Source: CAVPCY01 sp963702525 (GTDB lineage Bacteria; Actinomycetota; Coriobacteriia; Anaerosomatales; PHET01). From it: a DNA stretch of 64,000 bases. The DNA is taken from the NCBI GenBank assembly GCA_963702525.1, contig CAVPCY010000017.1:62001-126000 (forward strand), read 5' to 3'. A program made the position numbers and the translations under genes. Each line of letters starts with the position of its first letter. The stretch's first letter is position 1. Below, piece by piece: positions 51,407 to 60,158 of this stretch. Under the pieces are notes generated by a model, which saw only the letters and a program-made list of their open reading frames with translations, did no database searches and was not told the DNA's origin.

Positions 51407-52258
51407 GTGCCGGCATCTCCTCTCGCCAGTCCGCGCGCCACGCTCGCCGTACTCGAGCGTCATGGGCTGCATACCAAGAAGCGGCTCGGCCAGCACTTCC
51501 TCGTCGACGACAACGTCGTGGGGCGGATCCTGGCGCTGGCGGATCTCTCCGGAAACGAGACGGTGCTTGAGGTGGGTCCGGGCATCGGCACGTTGACCGT
51601 CGCATTGTGCACTGCGGCGGGCGCGGTCGTGGCCGTGGAGCGTGACTCGGATCTTGAGGCGGCTCTTGCCGAGACGACCGTCGGATGTCCGCGGCTCGCG
51701 GTGGTGCACGCCGACGCCGTGAGCGTGGCCGCCGACCAGATCAGCGCTCCGTTCGGCCCGCCCGAAGCGCTCGTCGCCAATCTGCCCTACGCCGTAGCGG
51801 CGACGGTCGTTCTGCGATGCTTCGAGGCGCTCCCGGAGATACGTCAAGTCACCGTGATGGTGCAGGCCGAGGTGGCCGACCGCATGATGGCGGTACCGGG
51901 CACCAAGGACTACGGCTCGTACACCGTCAAGCTTCAGTTGCGTGCCAGACCGGCCGGCCGTTTCGCAGTGGCCAGGAGCTGCTTCTTGCCGCCTCCGCGC
52001 GTCGATTCCGCGGTCCTCAGGCTCGAGAGGATCGATCCGCCTGCGCCCCCGCATCTGGTGCAGGCGGCCTGCCGAGTGGCCGATGCCGCCTTCGCTCAGA
52101 GGCGCAAGACGCTTCGGAACTCCCTGCGCGCGGCACTGCAGGTCGATGCCGGCATCCTCGACCGGGCGCTTCTGAGAAGCGGAGTCGACGGCACTGTTCG
52201 GGCCGAGACGCTGCCCCCCGAAACGTTCCTGGCGCTGGCGCGGGAACTCCAGGGCTAG
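51407..52258 (+). CDS. rsmA: 16S rRNA dimethyladenosine transferase RsmA/KsgA
   Basis: 283 residues. KKRLGQHFLVDDNVV, the SAM loop VLEVGPGIGTLTVALC, AVERDSDLEAAL, VHADAVSV and the catalytic NLPYAVAATVVLR (N-L-P-Y) are all present. It dimethylates A1518 and A1519 near the 3' end of 16S rRNA. GTG start at 51407, three bases after the preceding stop. Gene order DUF348 protein-rsmA-veg-ispE matches that of Bacillus. Confidence 0.95.
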   Translation: MPASPLASPRATLAVLERHGLHTKKRLGQHFLVDDNVVGRILALADLSGNETVLEVGPGIGTLTVALCTAAGAVVAVERDSDLEAALAETTVGCPRLAVVHADAVSVAADQISAPFGPPEALVANLPYAVAATVVLRCFEALPEIRQVTVMVQAEVADRMMAVPGTKDYGSYTVKLQLRARPAGRFAVARSCFLPPPRVDSAVLRLERIDPPAPPHLVQAACRVADAAFAQRRKTLRNSLRAALQVDAGILDRALLRSGVDGTVRAETLPPETFLALARELQG

Positions 52259-52400
52259 CGGTTCCTGACGCGGCCTGCCGGGTATCGGTCGGGGGACGAG
52301 CGGTCGCAATATGCCGAAGAACGGTAAGCATACCTTAACGCCCGCCGAACTCCGTGCGTGAAACGCGGAGCGTGGACTAGCAATTCCGCCGCTCGTCGGC

Positions 52401-52406
52401 TATAAT
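52401..52406 (+). promoter_or_regulatory. -10 element of the veg promoter
   Basis: TATAAT stands 30 bases before the veg start, in a 177-base gap that otherwise lacks genes. The -35 position (52378-52383, TAGCAA) is a poor match, so other factors may assist. Confidence 0.5.
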
Positions 52407-52435
52407 CACCGCTTGAGCGAAGGAGGTTCCATTAC

Positions 52436-52717
52436 ATGGACCTAACACGGCAGGTCGAGGTAGTTGGACGTATCCGGTCCGACCTCGAGGAACTGACCGG
52501 TGCCCGTATCAAGGTTCGGGCGAACATGGGGCGTTCCAAGATCGTGGAGCGGGAGGGGATTCTCATGCAGACCCACCCCGCCCTCTTTGTGGTCGAAGTG
52601 CAGGAGAAGCGCGAGCGCACCGCACGCGCAAGCTACCAGTACGTCGACGTTCTCACCGGGACGGTCGAGCTGACCCATCCGGAGAGCGGCGAGACCCTGT
52701 TCCCCTGGCTCAACTAG
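52436..52717 (+). CDS. veg: Veg family protein
   Basis: 93 residues: VVGRIRSDLEELTGARIKVRANMGRSKIVEREGILMQTHPALFVVEVQEKRERTARASYQYVDVLTGTVELT is the whole Veg (DUF1021) fold, an SH3-like beta barrel. In Bacillus Veg promotes biofilm formation by blocking SinR; here its target is unknown. GAAGGAGG lies ten bases before the ATG. Confidence 0.94.
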   Translation: MDLTRQVEVVGRIRSDLEELTGARIKVRANMGRSKIVEREGILMQTHPALFVVEVQEKRERTARASYQYVDVLTGTVELTHPESGETLFPWLN

Positions 52718-52743
52718 CCAGGAACCGATACCCGGTCGAGACC

Positions 52744-52778
52744 GAGCGCGGCCCACACGGGTCCGCGCTCGTTCGTTT
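52744..52778 (+). terminator. Terminator of veg
   Basis: GAGCGCGGCCC and GGTCCGCGCTC form a stem of 10 pairs with one mismatch, followed by GTTCGTTT. It lies between veg and ispE, so ispE may have its own promoter or be read through. Confidence 0.65.
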
Positions 52779-52787
52779 GGGGGAAGC

Positions 52788-53678
52788 GTGCTGCGCATAA
52801 CCGCGCCCGCGAAGGTCAACCTTCATCTTGCGATCGGCGCTCGCCGCGCCGACGGCTACCACGAGCTCGTGGGAGTCTTCCATGCGCTCGAGCTTGCGGA
52901 CGTTGTCTGTATGGAGCCGGCGGGTGCACTCGCCCTCGAATGCAATGCGGATGTAGGAGCGAAGCCCCGGCACAATCTCGCTTATCGTGCCGCTGAGGCG
53001 ATGGGAGCAGCCTTCGAGCGCGAGCCGGCCGTGCGCATCGTGCTGGAGAAGCGCATCCCGCACGGTGCGGGACTCGGCGGCGGCTCCTCTGACGCAGCTG
53101 CGGTGATCGCGGGACTCGCGACGATGTGGGGGGTCGATCCCGAAGACCCCCGCTGTCTTGCAGCCGGCTCCTCGGTCGGTGCCGACGTGCCGTTCTTCCT
53201 CACCCGTGGCGGCTGCGCGCTGATGACCGGGCGCGGCGATGTGATCGAGCGAGCCGTCCGTGCGCTTGACGGCGTTCCGATCGTTCTGGTGAAGCCCCCC
53301 GAGCCCGTGTCCACAGCGGCTGCCTACGCTGCGTTCGACGACGACCCGCAGCCGGCTGCCTCGCCCGCGGGAGTCATCGCCGCTCTCGAGAACCGGGATG
53401 TTGCGGTGCTTGGTGCCGCACTGTTCAACAACATGACCGCGGCATCGGCGGCGGTAGTGCCCGCAGTCGCCGAAGCGCTAGCATGGATACGTTCGCACGA
53501 TGGAGTGTTCGGCGCGGCGGTCGCAGGCTCGGGCTCCGCCGTCTTCGCTATGGTGGGCGACGGTCGGGCGGCCCAGGTCGTGGCCAGTGCGGGCGCGGCT
53601 AAGGGATGGTGGACCGCGGCAACCAGCTTAGCTGCAAGCGGCGTTCAGGTGCACGGCGACACGAGGGGCTTCGAGTGA
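52788..53678 (+). CDS. ispE: 4-diphosphocytidyl-2-C-methyl-D-erythritol kinase
   Basis: 296 residues, GHMP kinase fold. APAKVNLHLAIGARRADGYHELVGVFHAL is the IspE start; the ATP motif is IPHGAGLGGGSSDAAAVIAGL, and GSSVGADVPFFLTRGGCALMTGRG follows. The C-terminal AAVAGSGSAVFAMVGD is the third GHMP motif. It phosphorylates CDP-ME in the MEP isoprenoid pathway. GTG start at 52788 with GGGGGAAGC just upstream. Stop overlaps the next gene (GTGA). Confidence 0.95.
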   Translation: MLRITAPAKVNLHLAIGARRADGYHELVGVFHALELADVVCMEPAGALALECNADVGAKPRHNLAYRAAEAMGAAFEREPAVRIVLEKRIPHGAGLGGGSSDAAAVIAGLATMWGVDPEDPRCLAAGSSVGADVPFFLTRGGCALMTGRGDVIERAVRALDGVPIVLVKPPEPVSTAAAYAAFDDDPQPAASPAGVIAALENRDVAVLGAALFNNMTAASAAVVPAVAEALAWIRSHDGVFGAAVAGSGSAVFAMVGDGRAAQVVASAGAAKGWWTAATSLAASGVQVHGDTRGFE

Positions 53679-54457
53679 AGGTCGATGCGGTAGTTCTGGC
53701 TGGTGGTGACGGTGGGGTCATAGACCCGAGGGTCCACATCAAGGGCCTTGTGCCGGTCGCCGGCAAGCCGATGGTCGAATGGGTGGTCGACGCGCTTCGC
53801 TCGGCCGAGCTTGTCGAGCAGATCGCCGTCGTTGTGCCGACCGCCGAGAACCTCGGTGCGTGGGTCAACAAGGCCGACAAGATCGTTGTGAGTGACGGTC
53901 GGTTCGTCGACAACGGCATCGCGGGCGTCAACTCGTTTCGCAACGACCGGTGCGTCCTGGTGACGACGGGAGACCTGCCGGCGCTGACGCCAGAGGCGGT
54001 CGACGACTTCATCACCCAGTCCCTCGAGCGCGACGCGGACTTCAGCTACCCGCTCGTGCGCAAGGAAGACATGCTCGCGCAGTTTCCCGGATCGGAGCGC
54101 ACGTTCGTCAAGATAGCGGGCGGGCGTGTCACGGGCGGCAACATGATGGTGCTCTCCCCCGACCTCGTTGTGAAGGCTCGAGAGATCGGGCAGCGCTTCT
54201 TCGATACCCGCAAGAGCCCTGTGAAGATGGCGCGCGTGGTGGGCCTGAAGTTCATGTACAAGATGGCGATGGGCACGCTCGATCCCGCGGATGTCGAAGC
54301 CAAACTCGGCGAGCTTCTCGGCGGGACATGCGCAGCGATCTACACGCCTCACGCGTCTATCGGCGCGGACGTGGACAAGCCCATCGACCTCGTCGTTTCA
54401 GAAAGAGTAATGTTCGAGCGGCGTGCCGGTAGGATAACCGGGGGCGCTGCAGAATAG
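53675..54457 (+). CDS. Nucleotidyltransferase family protein (MobA/GlmU-like N-domain)
   Basis: 260 residues. VDAVVLAGGDGGVIDPRVHIKGLVPVAGKPMVEWVVDALRSAELV is a nucleotidyltransferase start; VLVTTGDLPALTPEAVDDFI holds the metal-binding Asp. The usual signature GxGxR is altered (GGDGGVID), so the donor may differ. The C-terminal part (RKSPVKMARVVGLKFMYKMAMGTLD) is family-specific. Found between ispE and spoVG in related genomes, function unassigned. GTG start overlaps ispE. Confidence 0.85.
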   Translation: MKVDAVVLAGGDGGVIDPRVHIKGLVPVAGKPMVEWVVDALRSAELVEQIAVVVPTAENLGAWVNKADKIVVSDGRFVDNGIAGVNSFRNDRCVLVTTGDLPALTPEAVDDFITQSLERDADFSYPLVRKEDMLAQFPGSERTFVKIAGGRVTGGNMMVLSPDLVVKAREIGQRFFDTRKSPVKMARVVGLKFMYKMAMGTLDPADVEAKLGELLGGTCAAIYTPHASIGADVDKPIDLVVSERVMFERRAGRITGGAAE

Positions 54458-54521
54458 CGTCAACAGGGTGGATGACGGTCGGGGGACCGTCTCAACAAGT
54501 TGTGCCGGCAAAGGGGGAGAG

Positions 54522-54830
54522 ATGGACATCACGAAGGTCACCCTGCGTCCGGTTGCGATGAACAAGGTGGTCGCGATCGCCAGCATCGTGATCGACGACA
54601 GCTTCGTGGTTCACGATCTGCGCGTCGTCAACGGTGACAAGGGACTGTTCGTCGCGATGCCGTCTCGCAAGCTACCCAATGGGGACTTCCGAGACATCTG
54701 TCATCCCATCAGCACGGACGCCCGCAATGGGATACAAGAGGCTGTGCTGGCCCAGTTCATCAGCGAGGGCGGGGTTGATGCCTTCGCGGCCGCTGCCGAG
54801 GCACAAGAGCCGGTCTCGGCCGAAGTCTGA
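54522..54830 (+). CDS. spoVG: SpoVG family RNA/DNA-binding regulator
   Basis: 102 residues: MDITKVTLRPVAMNKVVAIASIVIDDSFVVHDLRVVNGDKGLFVAMPSRKLPNGDFRDICHPI is the SpoVG core. SpoVG proteins bind nucleic acid and regulate septation, capsule or virulence in Gram-positives. The C-terminal 25 residues are acidic. AAAGGGGGAG stands close to the ATG. An inverted repeat GACGGTC-GGGG-GACCGTC lies at 54474-54491 in its leader and could fold in the mRNA. Confidence 0.94.
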   Translation: MDITKVTLRPVAMNKVVAIASIVIDDSFVVHDLRVVNGDKGLFVAMPSRKLPNGDFRDICHPISTDARNGIQEAVLAQFISEGGVDAFAAAAEAQEPVSAEV

Positions 54831-54885
54831 AGTATCCCGCGTCATCGGCGGCCCGTGAGCCCGCGCGGCAATCCGGCCGGACCGG

Positions 54886-54915
54886 TTGACGCGCCTTCCG
54901 GGCACTCCCTACACT
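54886..54915 (+). promoter_or_regulatory. Promoter of tRNA-Gln
   Basis: TTGACG at 54886-54891 and TACACT at 54910-54915 are 18 bases apart. The tRNA begins 12 bases later. Confidence 0.55.
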
Positions 54916-54927
54916 TCTCGGGCGCGT

Positions 54928-55001
54928 TGGGGCATCGTTCAACGGCAGGACCCGGGATTTTGGTTCCCGTGATCCAGGTTCGAATCCTGGTGCCCCAGCC
55001 A
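54928..55001 (+). tRNA. tRNA-Gln (TTG)
   Basis: Acceptor TGGGGCA pairs with TGCCCCA; the anticodon stem CGGGA/TCCCG holds loop TTTTGGT with anticodon TTG, and the T arm is CCAGGTTCGAATCCTGG. Encoded CCA at 54999-55001. It sits between spoVG and glmU. Confidence 0.95.
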
Positions 55002-55052
55002 CTCACCTATACTCGCGCTAGGCGCGCAGTCTACCTACAGGGGGAGCCCGCC

Positions 55053-56420
55053 ATGAGCGCAACGGCCCTCATCCTCGCCGCCGGCGAGGGGACACGCATG
55101 AACTCCGACACACCCAAGGTCGCGCACGCGGTCTTGGGTGTTCCCATGGTCCGGCTGGTGGTCGAGGCGGCTCGCGCGGCAGGCTGCGAGAGGGTGGTCG
55201 CGGTCACCGGGCACGGCGCTGCGACGGTCGAGGCTCTCATCGAGGGTGTCACCTGCGTTCGCCAAGACGAGCAGCTCGGCACCGGCCACGCTGTGATGTG
55301 CGCGCGCAAGGCGCTGGCGGGCATCGAGGGGTCTCTGGTCGTGCTCTCGGGCGATACGCCGCTCATGACCGCCGAGACCGTTGCCGGCCTCCTTGCGACC
55401 CGCGAGGCGAGCGGTTCCGCGGTCACGGTGCTCACGACACGCCTGCCCGACCCGCACGGGTACGGTCGGATCGTGCGCGACCGTGATGGCGAGGTCGAAC
55501 AGATCGTCGAGGAGAAGGACTGCACGTCGGAGCAGCGGCGCATCGCCGAGATCAACACGGGCACGTACTGCTTCGACGCCGCCGTGCTCTTCGCTCATCT
55601 CGACCGCCTGAGCACGGAAAACGCTCAGGGCGAGTACTACCTGACCGACATGATCGCCGTCTTCAAGGCCGAAGGACTGCTCGTTTCCGCGCTGTCGACA
55701 GAGGACCCGCTCGAGACGCTCGGCGTGAACTCGCGGGTGCAGCTCGCCGAGGCGGCGAAGGTCCTACAGGCCCGCATCAACCATCGTCACATGCTCGCTG
55801 GCGTGACCATGACCGACCCGGCGCTCGTGTGGATCGGTCCGGACGTGGAGCTCGGGCGCGACGTCGAGATCCTGCCGATGAGCTTCCTGATGGGCAGCAC
55901 GCGAGTGGGCGATCGCGCGCTGATCGGGCCGAACACCCGCATCACCGACTCGGAGATAGCCGAGGGCGCGGTGGTCGACGCCAGCGTGGTGGTCTCGGCA
56001 AGCGTGGGTCCCGGCGCGACGGTGGGGCCCGTCGCCTATCTGCGGCCGGGTACTGTGCTCGAAACACGCGCCAAGGCGGGTACGAGCGTCGAGATCAAGA
56101 ACTCGGTGGTGGGCGAGGGCAGCAAGGTGCCGCATCTTTCCTACATCGGGGACGCCACCATCGGCAAGGGCGTCAACGTGGGCGCCGGCTCGATCACCTG
56201 CAACTACGACGGAAGGCGCAAGCACGGGACCGTGATCGGAGATGGCGCGTTCATCGGCTCTGATACGATGCTGGTTGCGCCGGTGGAGATAGGCGCAGGC
56301 GCGGTCACCGCTGCGGGAAGCACGATCACGAAGGACGTGTCGGCGGACGCGCTGGCGGTGGAGCGGTCCGACCAGCGCGAGATCGAAGGCTGGGCGGCGC
56401 GCAAGCGCGACGAGGACTGA
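55053..56420 (+). CDS. glmU: Bifunctional UDP-N-acetylglucosamine pyrophosphorylase / glucosamine-1-phosphate N-acetyltransferase
   Basis: 455 residues. The N-domain has LILAAGEGTRMNSDTPKVAHAVLGVPMV, QLGTGHAVMCA, LVVLSGDTPLM and NTGTYCFDAAVLFAHL; the C-domain is a left-handed beta-helix of hexapeptide repeats ending in SYIGDATIGKGVNVGAGSITCNYDGRRKHGTVIGDGAFIGSDTMLVAPVEIGAGAV. It makes UDP-GlcNAc for peptidoglycan. AGGGGGAG before the ATG at 55053. Followed by prs, as in Bacillus. Confidence 0.97.
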   Translation: MSATALILAAGEGTRMNSDTPKVAHAVLGVPMVRLVVEAARAAGCERVVAVTGHGAATVEALIEGVTCVRQDEQLGTGHAVMCARKALAGIEGSLVVLSGDTPLMTAETVAGLLATREASGSAVTVLTTRLPDPHGYGRIVRDRDGEVEQIVEEKDCTSEQRRIAEINTGTYCFDAAVLFAHLDRLSTENAQGEYYLTDMIAVFKAEGLLVSALSTEDPLETLGVNSRVQLAEAAKVLQARINHRHMLAGVTMTDPALVWIGPDVELGRDVEILPMSFLMGSTRVGDRALIGPNTRITDSEIAEGAVVDASVVVSASVGPGATVGPVAYLRPGTVLETRAKAGTSVEIKNSVVGEGSKVPHLSYIGDATIGKGVNVGAGSITCNYDGRRKHGTVIGDGAFIGSDTMLVAPVEIGAGAVTAAGSTITKDVSADALAVERSDQREIEGWAARKRDED

Positions 56421-56452
56421 GGGCGGCGGATCGTAAAGGGGCGAGCGGCACT

Positions 56453-57415
56453 ATGGCCGAGCACGGCAAGCGCATGATGGTGTTCTCGGGGACGAGCAAC
56501 CCGGAGATGGCAGAGGACGTCGCCCGCGAGCTGGGCATAGAGCTCGGCAACGTGAAGATCCGCCAGTTCGCTAACGGTGAGATATACGTGCGCTTTCTCG
56601 AAAGCGTACGCGGTGCCGATGTCTTTCTGATCCAGTCGGTGTGCCGCCCCGTCAACGATACGCTCATGGAGCTGCTCATCATGGTCGATGCGGCCAAGCG
56701 CGCGTCGGCCGAGAGCATCACGGCTGTCGTGCCGCACTTCGGCTATGCACGCCAGGACAAGAAGAGCGCAGCGCGTGAGCCGATCACCGCAAAGCTCGTG
56801 GCCGACCTGCTCGCGGTGGCCGGCATCGATCGCGTCATAACGATGGATCTGCACCAGGGCCAGATCCAGGGCTTCTTCAATCAGCCGGTGAACCATCTCA
56901 CGGCGTTGCCCATCCTGGCCGACTACTTCGAGTCTCTGAACCTCAAGGAGTGCTGCGTGGTCTCGCCGGACGTCGGTCGCGCGAAGGCGTGCAAGAAGCT
57001 GGCCGACATGCTTGGCGCGAGCTTGGCGATCATGCACAAGGGCCGTCCCGAGCACAATGTGGCCGAGATCACGCATGTCATTGGTGACGTGGACGGCAAG
57101 ACGTGTATAGTGGCCGACGATATGATCGACACCGCCGGCTCCATCACCGAGGGAGCCAAGGCGCTCATCCAGCAAGGTGCCACGAGTGTGTACGTGACCG
57201 CCACTCACGGGATCTTCTCGCCGCCGGCCTACGAGCGGATCGAGGCGGCTCCCATCGTCGAGTTGGTGGTCACCAACACGGTGCCTGTCCCCGAGGAGCG
57301 CCGCCACGGCAAGATCAGGGTTCTCTCGGTCGCCCCGCTTATCGCCGCGGCCGTAGACAACGTCTTCAAGGACGAGAGCGTCTCAGAGCTGTTCGATCCC
57401 GACTTCCAGCTCTAG
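56453..57415 (+). CDS. prs: Ribose-phosphate pyrophosphokinase
   Basis: 320 residues. MMVFSGTSNPEMAEDVARELG, RQFANGEIYVRFLESVRGADVFLIQS, the flexible loop YARQDKKSAAREPITAKLVADLL, the PRPP signature TMDLHQGQIQGFFNQPVNHL, and IVADDMIDTAGSITEGAKAL (phosphate-binding loop) are all in place. Makes PRPP from ribose-5-phosphate and ATP for nucleotide and His/Trp synthesis. AAAGGGG precedes the ATG. Operon glmU-prs-ctc-pth. Confidence 0.97.
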   Translation: MAEHGKRMMVFSGTSNPEMAEDVARELGIELGNVKIRQFANGEIYVRFLESVRGADVFLIQSVCRPVNDTLMELLIMVDAAKRASAESITAVVPHFGYARQDKKSAAREPITAKLVADLLAVAGIDRVITMDLHQGQIQGFFNQPVNHLTALPILADYFESLNLKECCVVSPDVGRAKACKKLADMLGASLAIMHKGRPEHNVAEITHVIGDVDGKTCIVADDMIDTAGSITEGAKALIQQGATSVYVTATHGIFSPPAYERIEAAPIVELVVTNTVPVPEERRHGKIRVLSVAPLIAAAVDNVFKDESVSELFDPDFQL

Positions 57416-57498
57416 GCTGCGACCGGCGCACGTTGGCCGCATGCCGAGGAGTACGGGTACGTACTGAACGAGAGAGATACACCCGAAAGGAGCACTAC

Positions 57499-58134
57499 AT
57501 GACCGCAACCAGTGAGCTGGCAGCGGCGCCTCGCGAGGTTGTGGGCAAGTCCTCCAGGCGACTCGCCCAGATCAACCAGATTCCCGCCGTCCTGTACGGC
57601 CGGGGGCGCGACGCAGCGTCGATCGCGGTGGACCGTCACGAGTTCGAGCTGTTCATGTCGCACCATGCGGCCGGAGCGGCCCTCGTCGAGCTCAAGCTCG
57701 AGGGCGAGAAGAAGCCGGTCAACGCGATGGTCCGCGAAGTCCAGCGCTCGCCGGTCAAGGGCAACATCCTGCATATCGACTTCGTCGCCGTCTCGATGAC
57801 CGAGGTCGTCCACGCGGTCGTGCCGCTGCACCTGCTCAACGACCCCGCCGGAGTCAAGGCGGGCGGTATCCTCACGATCAACATGCACGAGCTCAACATC
57901 GAGGCTCTTCCCGGCGACCTGCCTGAGTCGCTGGAGTGGGACGTCTCGGCACTCGAGATGGGCGATACGCTGGTCCTCTCCGAGGTCGAGGCTCCTGAGG
58001 GCATCAAGTTCCTTGACGACATGGAGTCCATCGTCGCTTCGGTACAGGCGCCGCGTGTCGAGGTCGAAGAGGTCGAGGTCGAAGAGGCCGCTGAGCCCGA
58101 GATCGTCGGAGCGAAGGCCGAGGAAGAAGAGTAG
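57499..58134 (+). CDS. rplY: 50S ribosomal protein L25/general stress protein Ctc
   Basis: 211 residues. The L25 domain (residues 1-95) includes GKSSRRLAQINQIPAVLYGRG and VNAMVREVQRSPVKGNILHIDFVAVSM; the TL5/Ctc C-domain (96-190) has HLLNDPAGVKAGGILTINMHELNIEALPGDLPESLEWDVSALEMGDTLVLSEV. A Glu-rich tail (VEVEEVEVEEAAEPE) ends it. It binds 5S rRNA. GAAAGGAG precedes the ATG. Confidence 0.95.
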   Translation: MTATSELAAAPREVVGKSSRRLAQINQIPAVLYGRGRDAASIAVDRHEFELFMSHHAAGAALVELKLEGEKKPVNAMVREVQRSPVKGNILHIDFVAVSMTEVVHAVVPLHLLNDPAGVKAGGILTINMHELNIEALPGDLPESLEWDVSALEMGDTLVLSEVEAPEGIKFLDDMESIVASVQAPRVEVEEVEVEEAAEPEIVGAKAEEEE

Positions 58135-58170
58135 GGTGCTCGTGCCGCTTCTGTGCGTGGTGCGCGTGTT

Positions 58171-58737
58171 GTGACCCGGCTGGTGGTGGGGCTGGGAAAC
58201 CCCGGTCCGGAGTATGAGCTGACTCGTCACAACGCGGGGTTTCTCACGGTCGATCTGCTCGGCGAGAACCTGCGCGCGTCGTACTGGAAGGATCAAGCCG
58301 GTGCCAAAGTCGCCGTCGTCCGCATGGGCGACGGCGAACTCGTGCTAGCCAAGCCGCAGGCATTCATGAACGTCTCGGGGGGCTCGGTACTCAGGCTCGT
58401 CGAGTTCTACGAGATCGAGCCGTCCGAGATGATCGTCGTGCACGACGACATCGACCTCGCGCCCGGTCGCATCACCTGCAAGCGAGGGGGCGGGCACGGT
58501 GGCCACAACGGCCTGCGCTCGATCCACGAGAAGCTTGGCTCCGACACCTACCTGCGCGTGCGGGTCGGGGTGGGGCGGCCTCCAGGTCGAATGGATCCGG
58601 CCGACTGGGTACTCCAGCAGCTCAAGGGCGATGCGCTAGAGACGCTCGAGGACTCGATCCCTTCGGCTGCACAGGCTGTGCTGCACATCCTCGAGCATGG
58701 GATCGTCAGCGCGATGCAGGAGTACAACGCCGACTAG
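58171..58737 (+). CDS. pth: Peptidyl-tRNA hydrolase
   Basis: 188 residues. LVVGLGNPGPEYELTRHNAGFLTVDLL with catalytic His20, KPQAFMNVSGGSV, IVVHDDIDLAPGRI (Asp) and RGGGHGGHNGLRSI are signature motifs. It frees tRNA from stalled peptidyl-tRNA. The GTG at 58171 gives the right N-terminus; no clear ribosome site is seen, so translation may couple to rplY 36 bases upstream. Converges with the M23 gene. Confidence 0.95.
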   Translation: MTRLVVGLGNPGPEYELTRHNAGFLTVDLLGENLRASYWKDQAGAKVAVVRMGDGELVLAKPQAFMNVSGGSVLRLVEFYEIEPSEMIVVHDDIDLAPGRITCKRGGGHGGHNGLRSIHEKLGSDTYLRVRVGVGRPPGRMDPADWVLQQLKGDALETLEDSIPSAAQAVLHILEHGIVSAMQEYNAD

Positions 58738-58760
58738 CACGGGGTGCCTGCGGGCGGCCT

Positions 58761-59957
58761 CTATCGGTAGCTCATCGGGTTTCTGGGCGTGCCGTTCACG
58801 CGCACCTCGAAGTGCAGGTGCGGGCCGGTCGAATAGCCGGTGCTCCCCACCGTCCCGATTCGCTGGCCCTTCGTGACTCGCTGGCCGGCCGAGACCTTGA
58901 TCCCGCCCGCACGCTGGTGGGCGTAGAGGGTGGTCACGCCGTTGCCGTGGTCGAGGATGATGGTGTTGCCGTAACCGCCCCGATACCCCGCGTAAAGCAC
59001 TTCACCCTTGCCGGCGGCCACGATCGCCGAGCCACTGGGCGCCCCGATGTCGATCCCCGGATGGAGCTCCTTGCCGTGGAACGGGCAGATCCTCGGTCCG
59101 AAGTCGGAGGTGATCCGCGACGAGGAGGGCACCGGCCAGGCCATCGAGCCGCTGAAGCGCCCCGAGCCGCCGCCCGAGAGCATCGCGGCGATGCGGTCCG
59201 ACTCGGCCTCCTCGGCCTCGGCCAGGGCGCGTAGCCGTTTCGCGTTCTTTCGGTTGTCGGCAACGAGCCGCGACTTCTGCGACTGGACCGCGGACTGCTC
59301 GCGGGCCTTGCCAGCGCGGGAGGCCCGCAGCGCGCGAAGCTCGCCTTCGACGTTGGCCGCTTCGCGCTCCTTGAGCGTGACCGCCTCAAGCGACCGCTCG
59401 AGCTTCACCTTGGCCGCGTCCAGGGACTTCCCTGTGGCTGCGAGGTCGGTTGCGATGTTGTTGTTCGACTCGATGACCCGGTTCACCAGCGTGGTACGCG
59501 CGATGAGGTCGTCGAAGTTCTGCGAGCCCAGAAGCATGTCGATGAAGTACCACGAACCCTGCTTGTAGGAGCTCTGCACACGCTCGGCCAGCAAAGCGCG
59601 CTGCGTGTCGTACTGCGCCTGCGTCTGGTCTATCTCTGCCTGCGTGCTCTCGCACTCGTACTTGAGGCGTCGAGCCTCGCTGTGCAGCTGGTCTGTCCGC
59701 TTGGACGCGCGCTCGATCCTAGGCGTCAGGGCGTCGGCCTCGCCCTGGAGCTGGTCGATGCGCTTGTCGAGCGCCTCGACCTCGCCGGCGAGCCGGCTCG
59801 CGGTCTTCTCGGCCGCGGCGGCCTTCTTGCGTGCAGCGTCCGCGGCGTTCTGGTGCTTCTCGATGTCGGTGCGCGACAGCGCAGTCGCAGGAGCGACGAT
59901 GCCCATGAGGATGCAAAGCGACAAGGAGAAGGAGAGAAGTGCGCGGCTGCGGTGCAT
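58761..59957 (-). CDS. Secreted M23 peptidase with coiled-coil (EnvC/NlpD-like)
   Basis: 398 residues. Signal peptide (LLSFSLSLCILMGIVAPATALS), then a long coiled coil (about 35-255; AAAAEKTASRLAGEVEALDKRIDQLQGEADAL) containing a PcsB-like AERVQSSYKQGSWYFIDMLLGSQNFDDLIARTTLVNRVIE segment, and a C-terminal M23 LytM domain with ELHPGIDIGAPSG (HxxxD) and TGPHLHFEVRVNG (HxH). All zinc ligands are present, so it should be an active glycyl or D,D-endopeptidase, or an amidase activator. GGAGG stands 11 bases before this ATG (another at 59966 is closer). Confidence 0.9.
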   Translation of the reverse strand: MHRSRALLSFSLSLCILMGIVAPATALSRTDIEKHQNAADAARKKAAAAEKTASRLAGEVEALDKRIDQLQGEADALTPRIERASKRTDQLHSEARRLKYECESTQAEIDQTQAQYDTQRALLAERVQSSYKQGSWYFIDMLLGSQNFDDLIARTTLVNRVIESNNNIATDLAATGKSLDAAKVKLERSLEAVTLKEREAANVEGELRALRASRAGKAREQSAVQSQKSRLVADNRKNAKRLRALAEAEEAESDRIAAMLSGGGSGRFSGSMAWPVPSSSRITSDFGPRICPFHGKELHPGIDIGAPSGSAIVAAGKGEVLYAGYRGGYGNTIILDHGNGVTTLYAHQRAGGIKVSAGQRVTKGQRIGTVGSTGYSTGPHLHFEVRVNGTPRNPMSYR

Positions 59958-60158
59958 TGCTGTCATATCCTCCGGGGGTCTGGTTCGATGTCGTGCTGCA
60001 ACTGCCGCCGGAAGGCGCATTACGGGAACAAGCATACCAGCGAACGGCACCACTCTCAAGGCGGACGGCATCGCGTCGGGCTTGGCGTGCCGTATACTTG
60101 GCGGACTTTGCACTGGAGCATCGGCGCTTCACGCCGGCCGGGTCCACGGAGGGCCATC

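Noticed and set aside
54474..54491. Terminator before spoVG
   Set aside because: The stem GACGGTC/GACCGTC is good but no T-run follows; it may be a leader hairpin, noted with spoVG.
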